A program made the translations under genes and the position numbers. Of a stretch of 7,295 nucleotides of DNA, positions 1 through 5,867 are shown piece by piece (position 1 is the first letter of the stretch; the number at the start of each line of letters is the position of its first letter). Under the pieces are notes generated by a model. That model worked only from the letters and a program-made list of their open reading frames with translations. It searched no databases and was not told where the DNA came from. This stretch comes from Thermoplasmata archaeon (GTDB lineage: Archaea; Thermoplasmatota; Thermoplasmata; Lutacidiplasmatales; UBA184): contig JASHWL010000223.1 in assembly GCA_030044105.1 (NCBI GenBank), forward strand, positions 1 to 7,295, in the 5' to 3' direction.

Positions 1-222
1 CTGGAACAGCTTGGTCGCCGCGTCCTGCGCGAGGATGTCGCGGGCGACCGGGTCGTTGATGTCCTTCCTCCAGTCGAACAGGACCGCGCCCGGGATGTGC
101 CCGAGGTCGTAGTTGGCCGCCGGATCGTAGTCGACCTCGGCCACCCGCACCTTCGGGTCGTTGAGGTGCTGCGCCAGCCAGTCGTTCTCCACCAGGACAT
201 CGGGGTGCGCGTACACCGCCAT
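1..222 (-). CDS. Thiosulfate/3-mercaptopyruvate sulfurtransferase (rhodanese), N-terminal part
   Basis: The first 74 codons of a gene that continues past the left edge. The translation starts MAVYAHPDVLVENDW and contains VRVAEVDYDP, YDLGHIPGAV and FDWRKDINDP. This is the pattern of the N-terminal domain of two-domain rhodaneses, where the GHIPGA segment is especially characteristic. The family moves a sulfane sulfur from thiosulfate or 3-mercaptopyruvate to cyanide or another thiol acceptor, in the cytoplasm. In tandem rhodaneses the catalytic Cys lies in the C-terminal domain, which is outside the window, so activity cannot be judged. The ATG start fits the family's usual N-terminus. A TATATC box lies about 31 nt upstream and there is no clear Shine-Dalgarno sequence in between, which suggests a very short leader. 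The gap to aIF1 upstream is 120 nt. The family assignment is firm; the exact substrate is unknown. Confidence 0.9.
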   Translation of the reverse strand, partial: MAVYAHPDVLVENDWLAQHLNDPKVRVAEVDYDPAANYDLGHIPGAVLFDWRKDINDPVARDILAQDAATKLFQ

Positions 223-250
223 GTTGATCGCCCCGTTCGACCCTCCCGGG

Positions 251-256
251 GATATA
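251..256 (-). promoter_or_regulatory. TATA box of the rhodanese gene
   Basis: On the minus strand this reads TATATC, preceded by a purine-rich GAGGG that could act as a BRE. Its centre is about 31 nt upstream of the rhodanese ATG. Archaeal transcription usually starts 25-27 nt downstream of the TATA centre, which gives a leader of only a few nt. It is one of the few A/T-rich hexamers in a GC-rich gap. This is a position and composition argument only; no transcript data are available. Confidence 0.55.
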
Positions 257-276
257 CCCTCGACGGCCCCGACAAT

Positions 277-289
277 CGGGACAGTCCCG
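277..289. repeat. 13-bp inverted repeat upstream of the rhodanese promoter
   Basis: CGGGAC-A-GTCCCG is a perfect 6-1-6 inverted repeat about 21 bp upstream of the TATATC box, between aIF1 and the rhodanese gene. The position would suit a regulator binding site. Repeats this short arise often by chance in GC-rich DNA, so the functional call is weak. Confidence 0.25.
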
Positions 290-342
290 CGCGGATTCTG
301 CGTGCGAAGGGGTGGGATGGCCGCCGTTCGCCGCCGGGCGTC

Positions 343-660
343 CTACCCGTGGCGCCCGCGCTTCGGCAGCGGCGCGTCCGAGATCTCGATCGTCTCGGGA
401 TCGAACCCGAGGCGCGCCAGCTCGTCGCGGATGCGCGCCCGGTGGTCCCCCTGGAGGTAGACCTCCCCGTCGACGACCGAGCCGCCGGTCGCGAGGCGGT
501 TCTTGAGCGCCCGGGTCGTCTCCACGAGGTCGACCCCGGGCGGGAACCCGCTGATCACGGTCGCCGGCTTGTTGTAGCGCCGCGGCTCAGCGCGGACGCG
601 GATCCGGGCGGTCTCTCGGTCGAGCGCGGAGAGGATCTCGTCGAACTCGTTGTTTCCCAT
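343..660 (-). CDS. Archaeal translation initiation factor aIF1 (SUI1 family)
   Basis: A 105-residue protein with the SUI1/eIF1 fold. Visible hallmarks are RIRVRAEPRRYNKPAT (residues 19-34, the first strand and basic loop), a helix with TTRALKNRLATGGSV (48-62), DGEVYLQGDHR (64-74), and the final LGFDPETIEI (84-93). The family binds the small ribosomal subunit near the P site and checks start-codon pairing. The RRYxKPxT loop points to archaeal aIF1 and not bacterial YciH. Many archaeal homologues carry a Cys-rich zinc motif before the core; this one has only about 18 residues there and no Cys at all. The ATG is the only possible ATG start, because an in-frame TAG lies 12 nt upstream. It has no Shine-Dalgarno sequence, although a short ORF with a strong one ends just before it. 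The gap to the ABC permease upstream is 170 nt. Confidence 0.9.
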   Translation of the reverse strand: MGNNEFDEILSALDRETARIRVRAEPRRYNKPATVISGFPPGVDLVETTRALKNRLATGGSVVDGEVYLQGDHRARIRDELARLGFDPETIEISDAPLPKRGRHG

Positions 661-672
661 CGGTAGAGCTCG

Positions 673-795
673 CTACGGCCGGCCCCCGGGACGACGGCAG
701 CAGGGAGCGGAAGAGCGTCCCTGCCGAGGCTCGGCCCGCGGGAACCGACGGAAGGCCCAGCGACCGAAGTCCGGGGAGCGCACCGCGCCGGACAT
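673..795 (-). CDS. Possible 40-residue small ORF upstream of aIF1
   Basis: ATG at 793-795 follows GGAGGG with a 5-6 nt spacer, a strong ribosome binding site, and the frame stays open to TAG at 673-675. The product starts MSGAVRSPDFGRW, is rich in Arg and Pro, and has a CC pair near its end; I recognise no family. The stop lies 12 nt before the aIF1 ATG, in the same frame, and aIF1 has no ribosome binding site of its own. The ORF could therefore be a translated leader that lets ribosomes reinitiate at aIF1. Against it, its third codon positions are less GC-rich than those of the certain genes here, and its composition resembles chance GC-rich sequence. It may be spurious. Confidence 0.3.
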   Translation of the reverse strand: MSGAVRSPDFGRWAFRRFPRAEPRQGRSSAPCCRRPGGRP

Positions 796-830
796 GGCGG
801 CCCTCCGCTTGAACGTTTCGCGGTGCGCGC

Positions 831-1613
831 TCAGGTTTCGCCCCACTTGTAGATGCGGAGGGTGACGGCGAGGCCCACCACCGCCGAAAGACCGAGGAGG
901 CCCGCGTAGAGGGCCAGCTCCTCCGGCGTCGCCGGGGTGATCCCGAGCGCCCCCTGGACGAACAGGGCCGCGTAGGTCGTCGGCAGGAACCGGGCCACGT
1001 CCTGCCAGATCGGCGGGAGCGCGCGGAGCGGGTAGTACAGCGGGCTCAGCATCCCGAGGATCGTGAACGTGAGGTTGCCGACCGGCCAGATCTCCCGCTG
1101 CGTCTTCACCCGGCTCGAGATCGCGATCCCCACCGACGAGAACAGCACCCACATCGTCCCGAGCGCGACGACGAGGGCCAGCGCGCCGAACGGGGTCAGC
1201 GGCACGCCCCGCATCCCGCCGATCCACGCGAGGAGCACGGTGAGGACGGCGAGCGCCGGGATCATCGCGATGAGGTTGGAGAACGCGATCCCGAACAGGT
1301 AGCGGATCCGGCTCAGGGGGCTCGCGACGAACAGGTCCTGCAGCGAGCACTCGATCCGCCAGAACGCGCTGTCGCCGAGCGTCCAGCTGCCGATGTTCTG
1401 CATCGTGAACAGCATCGCGCCGACGATCTCGAGGGGCAGCAGCGAGGGGGGCGAGATCAGCGAGAGGAAGTAGAGGAAGATGAACGGCAGCAGGACCGGG
1501 GTGATCGCCACGGCCGGGTTCCGCGAGATCCAGCGCCATCCGACGATCCCGAAGGCCGGCAGGGCCCGGCCCCGCGTCGGGACCGAGGGGAGCCGCGGGG
1601 TCTCCGTCGCCAT
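831..1613 (-). CDS. ABC-2 type transporter permease (second subunit)
   Basis: A 260-residue polytopic membrane protein with about six hydrophobic segments, near residues 35-53, 60-78, 107-130, 140-165, 178-199 and 231-252. The layout fits the ABC-2 permease class of exporters. Characteristic features are a cytoplasmic stretch with FWRIECSLQDLFVASPLSR before TM3, and the segment GMLSPLYYPLRALPPIWQ followed by LPTTYAA, which resembles the conserved 'P-Y-P...LP..W' region of ABC-2 permeases. The start codon follows directly on the stop of the first permease, with no gap. GGGGGGTG lies a few nt upstream as a ribosome binding site. It should pair with that permease and the upstream ATPase in one complex. 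The substrate cannot be told from sequence: drug, lipid, ion and polysaccharide exporters all use this architecture. Confidence 0.9.
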   Translation of the reverse strand: MATETPRLPSVPTRGRALPAFGIVGWRWISRNPAVAITPVLLPFIFLYFLSLISPPSLLPLEIVGAMLFTMQNIGSWTLGDSAFWRIECSLQDLFVASPLSRIRYLFGIAFSNLIAMIPALAVLTVLLAWIGGMRGVPLTPFGALALVVALGTMWVLFSSVGIAISSRVKTQREIWPVGNLTFTILGMLSPLYYPLRALPPIWQDVARFLPTTYAALFVQGALGITPATPEELALYAGLLGLSAVVGLAVTLRIYKWGET

Positions 1614-2369
1614 CTACACCCCCCGGACGGTCCGTCGCGCCCAGTAGATGGCGAAGAGGAAGATCGCGACGGTCTCGACCGCGAGCCCGCCGAGCGCGAG
1701 CGCGACCTGCGGCCCCGTCAGGGACGTGACCCCGATCGCGGCCTGGACGAGCGCGGCCGCGGCGCTCGGCGGCATCAGGAGCACGATGGGGCGGAGGGCC
1801 TCCGGGAACAGTCCGAGCGGGTAGAAGACCGGCACGAGGACGCCGAAGACGTTGAAGAACAGGCTCGAGTAGGCCCAGATCGCCCGGTTGTCCCGGAAGA
1901 ACGTCGAGAACACGTAGCCCAGCGACGACGAGAAGACCCAGAGCACCGCGGCGAGCCCGAGCAGCAGCAGGCCGGTCGCGAGCGTGAGCGGGACGATCAG
2001 TGTCGCGAGGACGCCGACGACGATCACCGGCGGGATGTAGACGACCAGGATCCCCAGCGACATCCCGAGGAAGTACGCCTCGGGCGCCAGCGGTCCCGCG
2101 AGGTAGAAGTCGATCGACTTGTGGTCGATGCGCAGGTACGCGGCCTCGTTCAGGACCCGCTGGCCCATCGCGAACGTCGAGAACAGGATCGCCCCGACGA
2201 AGGCGACGCCGAGCAGCCCCGGGTTGAGGATGTAGACGAAGACGAGGATCACCGACTGGACGAGCATCGCCGTCACCATCGCGAGCCGCTCGTTCTTCTG
2301 GACGAGGACCTCGGTCCAGAGGAAGGCGGTCGTCCCCCGGAAGGCCCGGAGCGCCGGCTCACTCCTCAT
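1614..2369 (-). CDS. ABC-2 type transporter permease (first subunit)
   Basis: A 251-residue integral membrane protein with about six hydrophobic segments, near residues 31-48, 51-67, 103-126, 130-154, 163-184 and 222-243. A conserved-looking segment LVPVFYPLGLFPEALRP (178-194) is followed by LLMPPSAAAALVQAA, matching the ABC-2 permease pattern of a 'P.FYPL..LP' loop and the following helix. It is only distantly similar to the second permease, so the two probably form a heterodimer. Its ATG lies inside the end of the ATPase gene (11-nt overlap) and is preceded by a strong GGAGGT site, so translation of the two is probably coupled. The family is clear; the cargo is unknown. Confidence 0.9.
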   Translation of the reverse strand: MRSEPALRAFRGTTAFLWTEVLVQKNERLAMVTAMLVQSVILVFVYILNPGLLGVAFVGAILFSTFAMGQRVLNEAAYLRIDHKSIDFYLAGPLAPEAYFLGMSLGILVVYIPPVIVVGVLATLIVPLTLATGLLLLGLAAVLWVFSSSLGYVFSTFFRDNRAIWAYSSLFFNVFGVLVPVFYPLGLFPEALRPIVLLMPPSAAAALVQAAIGVTSLTGPQVALALGGLAVETVAIFLFAIYWARRTVRGV

Positions 2370-3285
2370 CGATCGACCTCCCGACCGCGCGCAGGAACGC
2401 CTCCTCCAGCGTGACGGGTCCCACCGTCGCGGTGAGCTGCGAGCGGACCGCGAGCTCCATCAGCTCCCCGAGGCGGTGCGGGAGCACCACGACCGTCAGG
2501 TTCGCCCCGTCGGTCACGCACTCTCCGAACGAGCGGAAGCGGTCCACCTGCGAGGCGCCGTTCGCGAGCGTGACCTTGAGGGTGCCCCCGACCGACCGCT
2601 TCAGCTCCTCGGCCGTCCCGCTCACGAGCACCGAGCCGTGCTCGACGATGTAGAGCCGGTCGCTGAGCACCTCGGCCTCGTCCAGGTAGTGGGTCGTGAG
2701 CAGGATGGTCGAGCCCTTCTGCGTGAGCGCGCGGAGCGAGGCCCAGACGTCCCGGCGCGCGAACGGGTCCATGCCGATCGTCGGCTCGTCGAGGAAGAGG
2801 AGCGGCGCCTCCGTGGCGATGACCGTCGCGACCATCGTCCGCTGGCGCTGCCCGCCCGAGAGGGTGATCGACAGCCGGTCGGCGACCTCGGTGAGCCCCA
2901 TCCGCTCGAGCGACTCGGCCGTCCGGGACTGCGCGGTCTCCCGCGAGAGCCCGCGCGCCCGCAGGTAGGTGTAGACCTGCTCCCGCGGGCAGAGGTGGAA
3001 GAACGGCTTGCCCTCCTGCGGCACGACCGCGATGTACGGGCGGGCCCGGTCGGGCTGGGCGACCACGTCGATCCCGAAGAGCGCGACCGATCCCGAGGTC
3101 GGCTTGAGGAGGGTGGAGGCGATCTTGAGGAACGTCGTCTTCCCCGCGCCGTTCCGCCCCAAGAGCGCGACCCGCTCCCCCCGGCGCACCTCCATCGTGA
3201 CCCCGCGGAGGGCCTCGACCGCCGGCGCGCCGCGGGAGTGGTAGACCTTCCTCAGGTCGACGCTCGCGAGCGCGGTCTCGGTCAT
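2359..3285 (-). CDS. ABC transporter ATP-binding protein (ABC-2 exporter type)
   Basis: A 308-residue cytoplasmic ATPase. All nucleotide-binding motifs are intact: Walker A GRNGAGKT (43-50), Q-loop Gln90, signature LSGGQ (142-146), Walker B LLFLDEP (162-168), D-loop GMDP (171-174) and switch His199 in LLTTHYLDEAE. After about residue 225 comes a roughly 80-residue C-terminal extension ending VTLEEAFLRAVGR. This is typical of the DrrA/NatA/CcmA-like branch that partners ABC-2 permeases. It should power export of an unknown substrate through the two permeases encoded directly downstream. The ATG start gives a normal-length N-terminus; a purine-rich GAGAGGGG lies 13 or more nt upstream, a poor spacing. 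The 135-nt gap to the IscA-like gene has two inverted repeats and no obvious TATA box, so the operon's promoter is uncertain. Confidence 0.95.
   Translation of the reverse strand: MTETALASVDLRKVYHSRGAPAVEALRGVTMEVRRGERVALLGRNGAGKTTFLKIASTLLKPTSGSVALFGIDVVAQPDRARPYIAVVPQEGKPFFHLCPREQVYTYLRARGLSRETAQSRTAESLERMGLTEVADRLSITLSGGQRQRTMVATVIATEAPLLFLDEPTIGMDPFARRDVWASLRALTQKGSTILLTTHYLDEAEVLSDRLYIVEHGSVLVSGTAEELKRSVGGTLKVTLANGASQVDRFRSFGECVTDGANLTVVVLPHRLGELMELAVRSQLTATVGPVTLEEAFLRAVGRSIDEE
2376..2381 (-). promoter_or_regulatory. Shine-Dalgarno site of the first ABC permease, inside the ATPase gene
   Basis: On the minus strand this reads GGAGGT with a 6-nt spacer to the permease ATG. It lies within the last codons of the ATPase gene. 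The near-perfect site fixes the permease start at 2369 despite the overlap, and shows that internal operon genes here use Shine-Dalgarno initiation while several first genes do not. Confidence 0.75.
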
Positions 3286-3309
3286 GGGCCGGTCGTTCCC
3301 CTCTCCCGT

Positions 3310-3325
3310 CCGGGCGTCCGCCCGG
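3310..3325. repeat. Inverted repeat (7-2-7) upstream of the ABC operon
   Basis: CCGGGCG-TC-CGCCCGG, perfect over 7 bp on each side of a 2-nt centre, lies 25-40 bp before the ATPase start. It could be a dimeric regulator's site or an mRNA hairpin in the leader. The sequence is all G/C apart from the centre, so chance occurrence is possible. Confidence 0.3.
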
Positions 3326-3337
3326 TGCGACCGAACG

Positions 3338-3353
3338 GGGTCCCGAGGGACCC
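3338..3353. repeat. Second inverted repeat (7-2-7) upstream of the ABC operon
   Basis: GGGTCCC-GA-GGGACCC has the same 7-2-7 geometry as the neighbouring repeat at 3310-3325 but a different sequence. The centres are 28 bp apart. The two together make a regulatory role a little more likely than either alone, but no binding protein can be named. Confidence 0.3.
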
Positions 3354-3420
3354 GGAGTGGACGCGGCCCCCCGCGAAGGGGCGAGGCCCGGGGACGCGGA
3401 CCGACGTCGGGAACCTTCCG

Positions 3421-3813
3421 TCAGTGCCCGCAGCCGCAGCCCCCGCCGTTCTCGGAGTTGCTGCCGCAGGACCCGCATCCGCCGGCCCGGCCCGCCGCAT
3501 CGGGCTCGGGGAGCGTCGGGTTGGTGATCTTGAAGCCGGACTGGTTCAGGTCCTCGACGTAGTCGATGACCGCTCCGTCGACGAACTGCGTGCTGGTCGG
3601 GTCGATCAGCAGCGCGAAGCCGTCGATCTTGACGACCTCATCGTCCGGCCGGGGCTTGGCGAACGCGAGTCCGAACTGGACCGCGCTCCCGCCGCCGCAG
3701 CACCCGCCGCCGCCCGGCTGGGCGTACACGCGCACCCCGATCTCGGGCTTCTGACCCCGGATCAGGGTCTTCACCTGATCGACGGCCGCCGCGCGGATCT
3801 CGACATGGATCAT
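3421..3813 (-). CDS. IscA/HesB-like iron-sulfur carrier with Cys-rich C-terminal tail
   Basis: A 130-residue protein matching the A-type Fe-S carrier (HesB/IscA) fold: VRVYAQPGGGGCCGGG (27-42), VQFGLAF, DDEVVKIDGFALLIDPTS (57-74), then DGAVIDYVEDLNQSGFKITNP (79-99). Family members bind iron or a [2Fe-2S] cluster through one Cys in the glycine loop and a C-terminal CGC, and pass it to apoproteins. Here the loop holds two adjacent Cys (38, 39). The C-terminal CGC expected just after the NP is missing there; instead a Gly-rich tail carries Cys113, Cys116, Cys126, Cys128 and His130. The ATG is preceded by GAGGT with 5-nt spacing and by a TTAA-containing box about 37 nt upstream. No other Fe-S assembly gene is nearby. 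The fold assignment is good; whether it carries clusters in the usual way is open. Confidence 0.85.
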   Translation of the reverse strand: MIHVEIRAAAVDQVKTLIRGQKPEIGVRVYAQPGGGGCCGGGSAVQFGLAFAKPRPDDEVVKIDGFALLIDPTSTQFVDGAVIDYVEDLNQSGFKITNPTLPEPDAAGRAGGCGSCGSNSENGGGCGCGH

Positions 3814-3846
3814 GGAGGACCTCGGAGGAACGACCCCGTGCCGGGG

Positions 3847-3852
3847 CTTAAG
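3847..3852 (-). promoter_or_regulatory. TATA-like box of the IscA-like gene
   Basis: CTTAAG lies about 37 nt upstream of the IscA-like start and is the most A/T-rich hexamer in that part of the gap. With usual archaeal spacing, transcription would begin near 3823. The leader would be about 10 nt and would just include the GAGGT ribosome binding site. The call rests on position and composition only. Confidence 0.4.
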
Positions 3853-3983
3853 CTCTGCGAAGCGCGCGCAGCTACAACCCCAGTGAGACGGGGGCCTGTC
3901 CTATCGGCCGACGTACGTAGCGCGGAGGGTGACAATCCGACCCCGGACGCCCGGGGGTGGGAACGGGCCACGGACGACGGGTC

Positions 3984-5798
3984 TCACTTCTCGGGCTCCT
4001 TTCCCTCCTCCTCGGGTCCGGTCTCCGTCGCGAACGGGACCATCTGCGGGAGCTCGACGGTGCCGACGAACGGCTCGGGCAGCTCGGTCGACTGGAAACC
4101 GCGCGCGGTCGAGAGGTCGATGGGCTCGAGGTCGGGACTGGTCTCCTTCCAGCACAGCCCGGAGAGCGGCTCGTAGATCCACGCCGGCAGCCCCATCGAC
4201 GCGCCGACCTTCCGCACGTCGGAGCGGGTCAGTTCCCCGACGGCGGCGAGGATGAAGAAGTACGTCACGAAGCCGAGCGCGACCACGCTGAGCAGCTCGT
4301 ACCAGGTGCTCACCACGAAGAAGTGCACGTGGATCACCACGAAGCGCGAGCCGACCGGGTACAGGTTCAGGTGGTTGAGCAGCGAGAAGACCGCGAACGC
4401 CCCGGCCGCGCTCCCCGTGATCGCGAGGATCGGTCCGGGTCGGATGTGCACCCGGATCAGCCGCTCCATGAAGTAGGTGTTGAGGGCGAGCGCCGCGATC
4501 GAGGAGAGCAGCACCGCCACCGACGCCGCGACCAGCCCGGGATCGAGATCGGCGGGGATGATCTTCCAGAAGATCGGGAAGATCCCGTGCTGGGGGAACA
4601 GCACGGCCTGGGCGGCGAACAGCACCACCACCTGGGCGATCGTGATGTACAGCTCGAGCCGCTGCCGCCCGATCGCGTTGATGCTCGACTGGATGATCTG
4701 GCTGAAGGCGAGCGGCAGCGCGCCGATCGCGAGGATCGCGAGCGGCAGGGACCCCGGGCCGGCGTAGAGGTGCGTCTGGAAGACGTTGAGGAACGTCGTG
4801 CGGTAGGTGACGAGCGCCACCACGCCGGGCACCAGCAGCATGGCGGAGTACCGGAGCGCCTGCCAGGTCGTGCGCCGCACCGCCTCGTACTCCCGGGTGC
4901 GATGGAGCCCGGCGATGTACGGGAACAGGGGGGTCGTCACCGCCGCCGGCAGCGAGAGGACGAGGACCCGCCAGCCGTTCGCGGCGAAGTAGATCGCGAG
5001 CTGGGCCTTGCTCAGGCTGACGACGAGGAACGGCGTGAGGTTCGTGACCACGTAGTTGATGAACAGCGCCCCGAGCAGCGGCCACGAGAATCGGAACATC
5101 GAGGTCGTCTCCTTCCAGCTGAAGCGCGCGAGCTGGGGGCGGAGCGCCGGCAGGCTGAACAGCGTCGACGCGATCGCCCCCAGGACGTAGGCGATCGCGA
5201 TCCCCTCGATCGAGTGGACGAAGAAGGCGACGTAGATCAGCGCCCCCAGGCGGACGATCGCCTCGACGAGCGTCGGGTACTGCGCGCGGAGGGAATTCCC
5301 CAGCCCGATGTACAGGCTGTTGTACAGGCCGGAGAACGACCAGAGGATCGGCAAGGTGAGGAAGAGCCCGAGATCGATCCACTCGCTGGTGCCCGAGACG
5401 ATCCGGGCCCCGTCGATCGCGATCGGAGCGATGAGGAAGATCGCGATGACCGCGACCGCGTCCATCAGCATCCCGATCAGCAGGTAGCTCGTCGTGTTCT
5501 CCCGGGGCGGCTTGCCGCGGGCCAGGAAGTACGTGTACGCCGTTCCGAGCCGCAGGTCGGCGAGACCGTTGATCGACGAGGCGATCAGCAGGAACAGCTG
5601 CGCCGTGCCGAGGAGCGCCAGCCCCTCGTTCGAGATCCCGATCCGCTTCGAGAGGAAGATCGTCGCGACGAGCCCGAGGAGCTGGGTGATGACGCTGACC
5701 GCGAAGACCGCACCCGAACTCAGCGTGAGCGAGTGGGCCAGCGCGGGCACGGCCGGCTTCGCGGGCGGGGAGGTTGGGGAGGACGCCGGGGTGCCCAC
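3984..5798 (-). CDS. Oligosaccharide flippase-like membrane protein (MOP/Wzx-type)
   Basis: A 604-residue polytopic protein. About 14 hydrophobic segments can be drawn, from residues 26-49 to 498-520. TM1 is followed by the short loop SKRIGISNEGLALLGTAQLF, as in MOP-superfamily polysaccharide exporters (Wzx/RfbX type), which flip lipid-linked oligosaccharides across the membrane. Such proteins serve surface glycan or S-layer glycosylation in archaea. It is longer than typical flippases (roughly 450-500 residues), partly through a hydrophilic, acidic tail from about 521 ending ETGPEEEGKEPEK. No glycosyltransferase is in view, so the substrate is unknown. The start is doubtful: the open frame begins at a GTG without a ribosome binding site, while an ATG with strong GGAGGG lies 19 nt upstream in another frame. 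The VOC gene ends 69 nt upstream and may be cotranscribed. Confidence 0.85.
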   Translation of the reverse strand: MGTPASSPTSPPAKPAVPALAHSLTLSSGAVFAVSVITQLLGLVATIFLSKRIGISNEGLALLGTAQLFLLIASSINGLADLRLGTAYTYFLARGKPPRENTTSYLLIGMLMDAVAVIAIFLIAPIAIDGARIVSGTSEWIDLGLFLTLPILWSFSGLYNSLYIGLGNSLRAQYPTLVEAIVRLGALIYVAFFVHSIEGIAIAYVLGAIASTLFSLPALRPQLARFSWKETTSMFRFSWPLLGALFINYVVTNLTPFLVVSLSKAQLAIYFAANGWRVLVLSLPAAVTTPLFPYIAGLHRTREYEAVRRTTWQALRYSAMLLVPGVVALVTYRTTFLNVFQTHLYAGPGSLPLAILAIGALPLAFSQIIQSSINAIGRQRLELYITIAQVVVLFAAQAVLFPQHGIFPIFWKIIPADLDPGLVAASVAVLLSSIAALALNTYFMERLIRVHIRPGPILAITGSAAGAFAVFSLLNHLNLYPVGSRFVVIHVHFFVVSTWYELLSVVALGFVTYFFILAAVGELTRSDVRKVGASMGLPAWIYEPLSGLCWKETSPDLEPIDLSTARGFQSTELPEPFVGTVELPQMVPFATETGPEEEGKEPEK

Positions 5799-5830
5799 GT
5801 TCGGTCGGGCGGGGCATGGCGGCCCCCTCC

Positions 5831-5837
5831 ACTTAGC
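5831..5837 (-). promoter_or_regulatory. Possible TATA-like element of the flippase gene
   Basis: GCTAAGT on the minus strand lies about 36 nt upstream of the flippase GTG. Usual archaeal spacing would put the transcript start near 5806, giving a short leader for the GTG and leaving the upstream out-of-frame ATG untranscribed. The box is a poor TATA match, so this is tentative. Confidence 0.25.
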
Positions 5838-5867
5838 CCTGTGGCCCGAAGGGAGATGCGCGCGGCC

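Noticed and set aside
2366..3478. A 370-codon minus-strand frame overlapping the ABC ATPase.
   Set aside because: It lacks every ABC motif and is a frame-shifted shadow; the correct frame has Walker A, signature, Walker B and switch His.
3834..3846. CCCCG-TGC-CGGGG inverted repeat between the TATA-like box and start of the IscA-like gene.
   Set aside because: Only a 5-bp stem in GC-rich DNA; too likely by chance to report as a regulatory site.
3814..3983. The 170-bp gap between the flippase and the IscA-like gene as a possible small gene or RNA.
   Set aside because: No open frame with a plausible start, no tRNA-like fold and no T-run terminator; only the TATA-like box stands out.
2476..4176. 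A 566-codon open frame on the plus strand across the ABC ATPase, the IscA-like gene and the end of the flippase.
   Set aside because: Same charged low-complexity composition; it crosses three minus-strand genes and their gaps without regard to gene borders.
3901..5832. A 643-codon minus-strand frame overlapping the flippase, beginning near the strong GGAGGG site.
   Set aside because: Its product is Arg/Pro/Ala-rich without membrane segments or motifs, while the overlapping frame gives a clean polytopic flippase. Only its initiation site is of interest and is reported separately.
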